DNA from: Serilophus lunatus
Lineage: Eukaryota; Chordata; Aves; Passeriformes; Eurylaimidae
Length of the DNA stretch: 64,000 bases
Reading direction: 5' to 3'
Assembly: GCA_013399895.1 (NCBI GenBank)
Contig: VXBA01002156.1
Location: forward strand, 357,568 to 421,567
Shown here: positions 12,101-24,100 of the stretch, in pieces
Numbering within the stretch: position 1 is the first letter of the stretch
How the letters are laid out: each line of letters opens with the position of its first letter
Notes under the pieces: generated by a model
What the model was told of the DNA's origin: nothing
Databases searched by the model: none
What the model saw: only the letters and a program-made list of their open reading frames with translations
Position numbers and translations under genes: made by a program

Positions 12101-15100
12101 ACTCATCTCTGGAAGCCGTCGCCATTTCCTAAGTACACTGCATGTTCAGCTGCCCATGTGCAGCCTGTATGTTACCCGTGACTTCCAAAGAAACAGGAAA
12201 AATTGAGATGTACACATGTAGTCGTAGTTGAAAGTGGTCTGGGTGCGGCACTCAATTGGAGATTTGATTTTAAGGCTGGTTAAAAATGTTAGACCTGAAT
12301 TCTGGAGGAAAGAAAGGGAAGAAAAGGTATACTTCTGTGGAGGAAGTGCTGTGTCTGAGAGTCTGTGTCTGTCCCCACTTTCCAGCATATCAGCCACCCA
12401 ATGGTGTTGCACCTCAGCCTTACTTGGGAATTTATAAAAGGAGAGAATGCAGAACTGCCCTGCTCCCAAAGCCCATTCCTGGTGTCTCATGCCAAAGGAC
12501 TGAGGGTGTGACCACTAGTATGTGCATGCCTACACACAAAGTCATTATTTTAGTACCACGCTTTGCTCCCCAACCTAACCCACACTTGTTCTTATCCTTC
12601 ACCTGCTACTCATTTCTACTATGCTTTCTCTCCTTTCCCCAGTTCCCCCTTTTCTTTCAGGTGATTTGCTTTTCCAACCACCAATTTTCTCTGATGCAGG
12701 CTGACACTCCTGTTTCCTTCTAACTTCTAGAAAGTCTAAGGATCTCAACCTTGCGTCTAATGGGGAGCTGGGTTCTAGGAATCTGCCTGATTGATGGAAT
12801 TTATCAAGCTGGGAGCATAGAGTGTCAGAGATCTCTCAGTTCAGAAGCTTGGCAAATTCAGAACCTGAAGTCACCAGCATGTACAGGAAAGACAGTCTAT
12901 GAAACTGCCCAGTCCTGGTCTGGGATACAAAAAGAATCAGGTCCGATATCTCAGGTTTTCTGGAAACTAGATTTACCTTCAGAAGTTCATAAACATCTGG
13001 TTGGGACACTGCATAAGAGTACATGGATGGTGACATTGTTCCTGGTAGAAAGGTGGTCTTAGGGGAACCAATGGTTCCTGGGCTCTGGTGGATAGCGCAG
13101 TAATCACTGTAGATGTCTGTGAGGGTGCTGGGGTGCTCCTGAGAATAGCTGAACATATTATACACCTGTAGACAGAGAATGAAAACACTACATGTCAGTG
13201 TGAGAAGTGGGAATACTTTAATTTCTATCCAGAGATTTTCTGTGACCTTACAGGCACAGCTCAGATGCTGTGTGCCACAAAAACCCAACTCCAAAGGTTT
13301 TTGAGCCTCACGGAGAGCCTCCACAAATTGTATATAAATAGCACCAGAGATAAACATGAACCTGTCTGGGGTATGGCTGCATAGCTGTGGCTATTTCTAG
13401 TTCATCAAATGTACCTGTGAACTCAATGCATACAATGAGGACACCTTCTCTGTATGAGTCATTAAACAGCTTTTTGTCTGACAGAAGGCACATCCTGGAC
13501 ACACTAAGACAGTGTGAAGAGGCAATTCAAGTGTCCTTGGACTCAGGTCTAGAGGAGAAATGGGACCCTTCCACTGCCAAAAGACCGCTTAGGGTCCAGT
13601 CTCTGAATGGAAGGATAGTCTGGTTCACGTGAACTGGAGCAAAGACATGTTTGGCATTTTTTAAACACAACTCATGTTTTTAGAGCACTGTCATGAATTG
13701 GTTCTGGAGTTAGATGTTTCTTGCCTTCTGCTTGCCACTGTGGCAAAACACCCACAGTTTAATAAGGATGTTGCTTTGGGCTGTACTTGGGGATGACAAT
13801 GGGTTATTCTATTAGATCCCTCTGTAGAAACTGGAAATTCTGACTGGAGTTTGATGTTGGCCCTCATTTTTTCTCACTAAGCCATGTTCCCATTCAATTA
13901 CTTGTTGGTATATCCACTGTACCTTACTAACCAGTTCCTACAGATACTCAAAGGTATCTCTCCAATATTAGCAAGGCTCAGCACTGAAGTGACTCACACT
14001 ATCCTTGGATAGCTCAGCCTCTGGCCTCAGGAGAAGGACACTTCGGTCTACAGCACGGATGCTGCATAGGGAGCCTGGTGCAGCCTGCAAATGGAGATGG
14101 ACAGATGATCCTGGGAGAGCCACTGTGTCTGAGAAGCCAAGCTTCACCTGGGAACAGCAGAAGAAAGGGATACTGAAGACAATTAAAGAAAAGGGAATAT
14201 TCTGGCTACTGGATTCTGCTGGACCTCTATTACCAATTTGCAGGCAATTAACTACCTTCCAGCCTACCAGCCCTTTTATGTTTTGTGGACTACTTACATG
14301 GTTCCTGAAGCAGTTAGAGACTTTCAGACGAAAAGTGTCAGCTGCCACTTGTCCCTCAGGGAAGGCAATGTAAACGAAGAGAGTAGCCATGGGTGAAATC
14401 AGGTCAATGGGCAGAGAGACATCGAAAGCCCCACTATACTGACCTGAAGGAAGAAGGAAAAACTGAAAAGTATACAAAGAAGGAAGGAAGTCTGCAACCC
14501 AAGGATTACAGCTCTTGTTCTGTAACACTTCTGCACAGTTTCTTGGGTAAAAAATTCTGCCTTGCTTCTGGGGAGGCCATAGCTAGACAGCTTTAGCCAC
14601 ATATATATGTTCCATTTTATAGTAGTGATCTTACATCATGAGATATCTTGGCAAGAGTGAGCATTTGGAAGAGAAATGACTTTCCACCCGAGCTCAGAAA
14701 AAAGATTCCATAAATTACCTTGGAGGTCTCTGACAATTTTCTGCTTGTTAGATAAACTCTGACAATTTCATAATTTGAATTTCATAATGTGATAAAAAAA
14801 AAGGAAATTAAAAGACAGCAAAAAGATTGCATATTTGACATTTCCTCTAGATTTTTTTTGTGCCAGCTTTATTGATCTCAGATCTCTTTTCCATCCTTCT
14901 CCATTCAAGCCGAAAGAACTTTCCTATTGGATCCTTAGTCTGTTTCTGGTATTTAGATGCTCTTACCTAATGGAGGATCAAGAAGCACTGTTGTTTGGCC
15001 ATGATGTACAAGAGATCCTCTGGCCAAAACCTAAAGGGTAACGAACAGAACAAAGGATTGAGAGTGCTCCATGCTTCTGGGCCAGCAAAGGGCCCTGTGC

Positions 15101-18100
15101 TGACACAGACCCGTTGCAAAGCTGACCTCATTGCCAGCACTGCCCTGCACTCACCAGGTGGTAGAAGTGTGCTTTGACAGCCCCGTGCCCCAGCTCTGTG
15201 GCTAGTATGTGATAGTGTACCGTGACCTGCTGCACATCCCCACAGGGCAGCATTGCCTGCACTGGCTGGATCCTCACAGAGCTGTGGCTGGAAGAGTAGA
15301 AGGCCCTCAGGGTGAGAGATGCAGCGCCGTAAGACACCCTCGCATTTCGCCTGCTTAAGTCCTCCGGCTGTGTCTTTGCCTGTGCAACAGAAAAAGTGTC
15401 TGAATATTTCTTGCCTCTCTCCCCATGCCAAAACCAAGACTGATTGGATAGTGTACTCTGAACTCTCACAGGGTAAGGTGTCTCTTTCCACCTAAGCCAA
15501 GTCCAATCAGTCTTCTTCTGTGGAGCTCTACCACATTCTGGGATAACTAGTGCCTAAAAGGGGGCAGGGAGCTGTATACTACTAGGGCTTTGGCTGAAGT
15601 CTGAACTTCTGCAATGCTACTGCTACCCTGGGAGCAAGCCAGATTGTAAGACTGTGTAGAGTGGCTTATTAGTCCCTGGAGCAAACCACTGAACCCTTTG
15701 CTTCTGTCTGGTACCTGGGAGTAAATTATCAGCATGGATCTGTCATGATAATGTATTTCATTGTTCACTGCTGTTCCATTTGCACACTGTATCTCTTTCA
15801 GCACTTTTCCTGAGCTATAGGGTAGAGGTAGCAGGGGACAACTGAAGAAGTAGGTCATAGGCCAAGGTTGAGCAAGGCTATCTGTACTGAGAATATAATA
15901 TTATCATCTTGTAGACTTACAGCAAGGTCAAGATCCATCATACAAGATACCTCTGATAATATCAGAGACGGCTTGCCTTAAAGTGCTTTGACATCAAAGT
16001 TAGACAGAACAGGTATTAGAAACTACTCCAAGAAGCAGACAAGAGATTCTTCCTTGTTCATGGGAAAGCAGATATAAACTTTCCTCTGTTAATCCCCTAT
16101 CAGTGGCATCCCTATCTAGCTCCTTACATTCTGGTTACCTGCTTAACTTCAGACTGGTTTGAAGCAACAGCTTCCTAACTAGATTTTCTTTTTTCTCCCC
16201 TAAGTTTTCTGGCTGTTGTATCCCAGGTTTCTCCTAACTTTTATGCCATGAGGAAACATAATGCAAACTGATCACTGACACCTTCTTCTTCACATGTATT
16301 TTCAGATTGTTCTTCCCTTGCTTTTTTCCCTCCTTCCTGTTGCACACCATGTGGAAGTTGTTTCTTTGCTCTCAGTACCTGCAAAGTCCTGCTACATCCT
16401 TTCCACTGTTGAAAGAGATGCTATGTAGGAAGATTACAGTCACAACTTCATGGACTCTCTGTCCTCTGTCCCATGTCTCATCCAGTCTCCTGACTGCTGA
16501 GGGACTGCTGAAGCACTAGGGGCCAGCACACTGCTTCTGCTATGAATAATTCCTCTTGCCCTAGAACTGCTATTTCACTGTTCCATGCCTCCATCACCCT
16601 GGCTATGCCAAGACAATGACAAAGACTATAGGTCTGAGGGATGCACTGCATAGTGTTAGCTAAAGCCAGTGTAATTATTAGGCCTAACCTGTAGCATAAC
16701 TTTACTGCTGTTGTCCCATGCTGATGTTTCTAAGATGAAAGAGGCCATCCCAGTATCATCTGTGAGGAAGGTCTTGGTCTGCTTCCTGCTACCATAGGAC
16801 ACCGTAAGAATCACCTTCTTGTTCTTCAGGTGTGTCCCATTGGCACTTTTGAGTTCCAGCTGTAGTAATACAGAAACAGTCAGAGTTGAATTGAAAATAT
16901 ACCTCCCAGTAGAAGTCCTAGTTCCTCTCTCTGCAAAGGGATCCTCATTGTGAACTTTAACTTCTCATTAGTAGTGTCCCCCAGGGATCAGTGCTGGGTC
17001 CAGTCCTGTTTAATACCTTTACTGATGGTCTGGATGAGGGGTTGAGCCCAGCACTAGTAAGTTTGCAGATGGCACAGTGCAGATGGGAGGGAGTGTCCAT
17101 CTACTGAAGGGAAGGAGGGCTCTGCAGAGGGACCTGGACAAGCTGGATAGGTGAGCAGAATCCAACAACATGAGATTTAACAAGTCCCAGTGCCGGCTCT
17201 AAAGTGCAGCACTAAAGGCTGGGGACAGAGTGGCTGGGGAGTTGTCAGGCAGAAAGGGACCTGGGGGGACTGATTGACAGGAAACTGAACATGAGCCAGC
17301 ATGTGCCCAGGTGGCCAAGAAGGACAATGGCATCCTGGTCTGTATCAGGACTAGTGTGGCCTGCAGGACCAGGGAAATCATTCTTCCCCTGTACTTGGCA
17401 CTGGTTAGACTGCACCTTAAGTACTGTGTCCAGTTCTGGGCCCCTCAATTTAGGAAGGATGTTGAGATGCTGGAGTGCATCCAAAGAAGGGTAATGAGAG
17501 GGGCTGGAGCACAAGCCCTATGAGGAGTGGCTGAGGAAGCTGGAGTTGTTTAGCCTGGAGAGGAGGAGGCTCAGGGGAGACCTTATCACTCTCTTCCACA
17601 GCCTGAAAGGAGGTTGTAGCGAGGTGAGGGTTGGTCTCTTCTCTCAGGTAACCATCAGTAGGACAAGAGGGCACAATCTTAAGCTGCAGCAAGGGAGGTT
17701 TAGGTTACACATTAGGAGGAAGTTCTTTACAGAGAGAGTGATTGGGCATTGGAATGGGCTGCCCAGGGAGTGCCCAGGTGGAGTCACTGTCCCTGGAAGT
17801 ATTTTAAGAAGAGGATGTGGCACTTAGTGACATGATCTACTTGACAAGGCGGTGTTGGGTCAAAGGTTAGACTTGATGACGTCAGAGGTCTTTTCCAACC
17901 TAATTGATTCTGTGATCCTCCAACACTGCTCCCTCCGGTTCCCCTCCATTTATGCAGCAGCTCTTTCATCTGGCAAAGCCACACTTCTGCATGAACTCTT
18001 GGTAGGTATGTCAGAGGAGAGGGTGCTAGCAGCTTTGAGTAGCTTAGAACAACAGGATCTCTTGGTACCACCTGCTTAGGCCCAGCTGCTGGGCTTTCCA

Positions 18101-21100
18101 TGTTCTTTCCTGTTTCACTTACTTTTCCATAGTAGGGAGCTCCTTGCTGATAGTAGTAGCTTGTCCCCCAGAACTGGAGAGTTGTGATATCAAAAGTTAC
18201 CTTGCAGTTTTCTGTGGTGTTGAACTCCACTCCTAGGAAAGACAGGAGATACATGCAGGTGAGTATTGTGTCTAAGCAAAGGCAACGTGACTGGACGGAC
18301 AATTAGTCATAGGGGATTATAGTTTCTTCATGTAACTTCAGGAGTCATTTAACACACACACACACACACACACACAGAGCAATAGTGCCTTCTACATTCT
18401 GACTGGCCAGAATGACAGCAGTCTAACAGCTGTCTCTGCCAGACAGTTCTCAAATGCTCTTCCCCACTTCGTTTAAAATGGCCCTACTCATAATTTTCCT
18501 CTTCCACTCTCCTTCTCTTCTTACAGCAGAGTCACTAGAAAGCAACATTTTAGCTTGCCTTCACCATGCTAGTTTGCAGTGTGCCTTTGGCAGAGGTCTG
18601 CAAAACATTTTCTTACAAGGAAGGCTTTGTAAAATTTTGTGAGAGACAAAACCTTATCCTCCTATCTGAGATGCGGAGATAAATGTAATGAGGAGCTAAT
18701 AACGGTACACAGTCAGGGCCTTGGCTATCCCTAGTTGCTCTGAGTAACTCCTCATTCCAACTGACTGTCCTAAAGTATGGTTTAAGAACAAAAGAACCTG
18801 GCCTAGCCCACTTCCGCATGCACTTCTAATGTGATGAGAAGAATAAGCAGCTTTTGCCCGTCTCTGTTGAACCAGGATGATTGCCAGAGGTGGCCTGTCC
18901 ACAGCACACTGGTAAAGCCCATCCTGCAACTGAGAGAACTGACATATCCTATGTGAGTCAGACCTGGATGTTATGATGCATAAAAACATTTGTGTTCTTG
19001 TGGTGCTCCCAGGGAAGACAGAGCCCCCTGAACATTCGACCTCATGAGAGCCAGTGCAGAAAGCTCCAGTAGTTTGATGGGAAGACACAAGAACCCATAA
19101 CGGTTCTTACAGGTGAAAACCCAAAGACAAGCATGTTGTATGAGTGTAAAGTAAAAGATTTTCCATGTAGAATCAGTTTTTGTTACCTGTTCCACTTTCT
19201 TTCAGAAAAGCCACAGCTTCCAGGTTGAAGTCATAACTGTCAGTATGCTTCCGGTGGTAATTCATAATATTCACTTCAGTGGCAAAGCAGCCATCCTCGT
19301 TTGTCTGGGAGTAGGAAATTGTACTTGTTAACCAATCAAGAATGCACTAATCCCTCTTTGCCCTTTTTGCTCTGTTTTGGAAGAGGACTGGACGTCCCAC
19401 GTGCTCACCTCACCAGTGTAATCCTTACAAATACTGCGCTTTGCTTTGGAAGACTTCCGGTTATAGTGGATATGTTTACGGCACACCACAGCCTTCACGC
19501 TACCTTGGACTGGTTTCCCATACGTGTACCTGGCACACAGAGTATAGAGGACTTACAGAGAGAAATATTGGCTCAAGAGTGCATAATACCAGATTTGGCC
19601 TGGTGTTTGCAGCTATACAGCCCAGAAGCCTGAAGGATCTTCATGGTTGATGAGCTCAGCAGAGGCCAAGAATTAAAAATGACCCCATCAGACTGAGAAA
19701 GGCAGTGGTGGGTGAGTTCTCTCCAAGGTCACACTAGTGCCAAATGACAGGGCTAGAGGACATTGTGCTGGCCACGAACTGAGTCATTATTCCTATAATA
19801 CTGCCACTAATAAATACAGCAGAGGTACTGTATTGTAGGGCACATGCTACACTGAGAGAATCCACTGCCACACTTTCAAACTGACAGAAAAAGAAGTAAT
19901 GAGAGAGAATACAGAAAAAGGTGAGAGTCCAGGAGAATTATTTAGTGAAGGATTCCAGGATACTAGATCTTGGGGTGGGGGTAGGGTTGTCAGAGATCAT
20001 TTTGAGTTCAGTTATTGATGGCTATACAGTTTCCAAACCAGTAAGAATGCAACTTCTACCACGCTAAGTCAGCTCACACGCCACAGACATGGAGACGGAA
20101 GTTTTCCTCCAAGATGGTGACCACCTGAGGCATCTGGATGGAGACACTGAACTTGGGAAGCACTGTGTGAAAGCAAGAGAAATATAATTCAGTGAGAAGA
20201 GAGAGAGTTCATTTGTTCCAAGCCTTCCTAAATGGTTGTTTAGAGAAAATAAATCTCTCCTTTCATTCCCTGACTACCAGCACAGGGCCTGGTATGAGTG
20301 CACCAGCAGCCCAGCCAGGAGAATGTGACGGGAGTAGACAGCCTTACTCTCCTCCTCAGAGCACAGCTGTGGGACACTGTCTCCATCCATCCTCAGTACA
20401 CAGGGGAGAAGAAAGCCAGTGGGCTTGGATGGAAGTCAGTGATTAGACCTACTGGCAGGCGGTTGTGCACCTCGGATGATAGCACAATGAGCACAGCTGT
20501 TCATAGCTGCATGGCTTACTCAACCTTGTGTAAGAGAGGGGTGCTGGAGGCAACACACCTTTCTCTGCTGCCATCAGCTTCCTGAGACTCTTACCATACT
20601 CCTCTACCCTGAAGGTACGTGTGCGGTCAGGCATTTTGATGGTATACTCTCCAACCAGTGCTTCTGCAGCCAGAGGGAAGGACAGATCCACAATACCTCC
20701 CACAGGTGTAGTGTTCAGCCATTGTGCAATTCGGTTCCCTTTGGGGTCCTGCATGGGTAGTAGTAGAGAGTAGTTACTTGACAGTGCAAAAAGAGACTCT
20801 TTTGTAGGAGACTCTTTTGTAGGAGGTCCAAGCTACCAGAGCATGGTCTGACCACATAGAGCCCAGGTCTATGACAGAGCTACAGTGCTCAGGTGAGTCC
20901 AAGCTTGATGAGGAAAGGACTTTTCTCCCTATCTCACTGACAAAATCAATCTGTCATATTATTTCTCTCTGGTGGCACTGCCACCTCGTTGACTGCTGTA
21001 AAACCGTGGTTTAGTTCCTGCCTGTCTCACTAAGGAATAGACGTGGTCCTTCTTAGAGACCTCTGTGGTGATCTGAGCTAGCACAGCCCCCAGGTTACTG

Positions 21101-24100
21101 TGGAGACGCACACTGCCTAAGACATAAGCTACTAGGGAGTGATTTCAGAGCAGTCTGATGTCTTAAATCCCCAGGGAAGTCTGGATAAATGAGTCCAGGA
21201 CTTCATGCAGAGGACAACTGAAGCCAGTAATGAAGGACAGCATTCTGCTGCTGGTTCTTGAGAGGACAAGATGCAGAACTTTGGGTACAGTCACACTGCC
21301 CAGCCGGTAAGGATTTAGTGATGAGCTGATGGGTGTTTCATATGGAACAAGTGGGAACAGCTGTTTGAAAAGGTGAAGGTGGATCAGAGTGCTATGTTGG
21401 TATAAAGTGGCATAAAGTATTACATAGATGTCTCAGAAACCATATGTTTATATATTGATTTCTTTATATACTGATTTCTTACTGGGTATGGCATGCAAAT
21501 GTACATCAGCTACTGCCAATTGCTGGTAGGAAATGTGACCTCTCCACATGGATATTATAAACCACCCACCACTTTCAACTGTTCCGCTAATTGTACTAAA
21601 CTGATTTTTAAGAACAGTAGCCTGAAAGCTGTCTTAGGAAGTTTTTCTACCTGTGCAGTCACAGCACTAACTGGTCCATCCTTTTTTTTTTTTTCTGTTA
21701 AATATAAAAGTCTCCTTAAAGAAACTTCAGGATTTTTATAGGTCTTCAATTCATAAGCTATAGGGACTAAAACTCCTGTGACTACCCTAGAAAGGTCTGC
21801 TGTAACAGTTTTCAATGACACCCATCATTTACTGCAGGGATCCCTGTGTGACAGGCGTCATAACACTGCACTGACAAACTTTTGTGGACACTGAAGAAGA
21901 GAAGGGCAAGAAGTCAAGGCCTGTTCCCATTCATTCAGATGTAAGTGAACTTATGCATCAATATTTCCCCACCATCACCTCCAAACCTGTGTCTTCCCCA
22001 AGATGAGAAGAGTTCACCACTTTCAATAAAGTAGGTGCTTTACCTTCAGTTCCACCAGACGCTGCTGTGGGGATGAAACAATAGTTACTGGTTGGATGCT
22101 TTCAGGTGAATTGCCATCCACATCCCTAGTATTTTTTTATCTTCTAACCATCTTCCAGCCTTCCCTAGCCACCAGTCTGTCCTAAGCAATTCCCAGGAAC
22201 TGCCTGTAACCCACCATCATGCACAGCTCAGGTTGCAGGTGGTGCTCGACACTGTAAGCATCAAAAGCAACGCTGAGAATAGCTGTCCGCAGACGGATCA
22301 CTTAGCTGGGCCATGCACTGATCTAGAAGTAGTGGAGGCAGCCCATAGCATTTTCAGACTTAGTAAGGGATCTTCCCTCTTGACTTACCATTTCACTGCT
22401 GGCAATAAAGTTCTGATCCAAGGTTACAATCCGAAACTTGACTATAAAGCAAAAGAAAAATAGTACTGGCTGAAATGAAATCAAGTCTCTTAATAATAAA
22501 TAACAAGAATGGATGGCCACAAAAGATGTGCTCGAGTGCTTCACTGAGAGGATGTGGGCAACATTTAGAGCCATCCACTCCTCGGTCTATGTCCAAAGCC
22601 CTACTATGAACTGGCAGCCTGCTAGAAAAAAAGTGTTAGGAGAGGCGGTGTGGGGTTTTCTGGAAAGAATGGCTGTGTTGGGGAGAAACAGCATTTTCCT
22701 GCAAAGTAGACCTGTGGTGGGCCACTCAATCTTGTCTGCAGTGAAGTGGAAAGGGTGGAGAGGCATGGGGCAAACCCTGTAGTCATCTGAGCTGCGCTAG
22801 GGCAGTGGTGGGGCCTGTAGGACTGTGATCCTCATCTGAGGAAGTCTGTGGGAAAGAGAGTGGACTCTGACAGACAGTTGTGGCTTTGGCTATAACAAAC
22901 ATGAACATAACACAGTGCCATCTGAACCTTTTCTCACACATCAACGAAAACACACAGACCCTGTTCACAACGGAAAGCTGTCTATGTATGGCTAATACTG
23001 GAGAAAACATGTACCACACTGAAACAGGAGAGAAGTATTCCCAAATTCCTCAAAGCTTAGAAGGAAGATGAAGCCTGTGACCCATTTCCCTCAAGGAGCA
23101 GGCCTTGCTCCAAGCATTAGAGGGTACCCCCTATTTTGTGTCCTGAGGACCACTCTTTCTCTCGCAAGACATGGCATTCTGTCCATACCAATCTGTCCAG
23201 GTTTGTACACAGGTTTGTCTGTCTGGATAAAAGTCTTCTTGTCTGCGTGCTTGATTAGGACTTTTTGCTTCTTCTGAAACTCTGAGTTGGCTTCCAGGAT
23301 TGTGATAACAATAAAAGCCACTTCATCAGGATTTCCAACAGGAGGAGGCACCTGCAGGTATAGTTATAACAATCATTCAGCGTGGATTCCATTCACTGAT
23401 CCCAAAGTTTTTGGAATAAACGGCTATGATAATACTTTTGTATTGCTCCAGTTCTTCTTGCCCTGAAAGACCCCACCGAACGTTTCAAAATGTTTTTTAG
23501 AAGAGTAAAATATTAGCAGGGCTACAGAGCAAGAAGGACACCAGTAGACCTATATAGGCTGAAGTGGAAGGTTCACTGGCCAATTAAGATATCCTCATGG
23601 GAAGACAAAATTTGCCTTCCTCCCCAGCAGGAGCAGAACTCATGCGATATGCACGCTACATACAGACAACTCTTGAAAATATCTTGCTCACCTGGAACCT
23701 TTGGCAGTGAAAGAAGTTTTGCTGAGTGATGGACTGAGTGATCAGAGTCTCATTCCCAGCTCTACTTTGCAAGGTTACTGACACATGGATTGGGACTGCT
23801 TGCTTTCTGCTGAGCTGGAGACACAATGTCTCTGAGAAGGGGTAGTGGAGCTGAGATGGTATTGCCACAGCATAGTTTCTATTAAAAGAAAAATAAATGT
23901 CAGGTAAAACTGATTTTTTAAGGGGACAGGTTTTGATCACAGGATTTAGGTACTTCCTAATAAGACTTCTGGTTTCTTCATTCTGCTGTCACGATGCCAG
24001 TGGGACACAATTTCTCATCTATAGCTACTGCAGACATTAACACCAAATCTGCACTAATATGCGGCATGCGCACATAAAAAGATAAAGTCACTGCTTCCCA

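Noticed and set aside
17311..17827. Plus-strand open frames of 70-93 codons
   Set aside because: They are pieces of CR1 ORF2, broken by frameshifts, not host genes.
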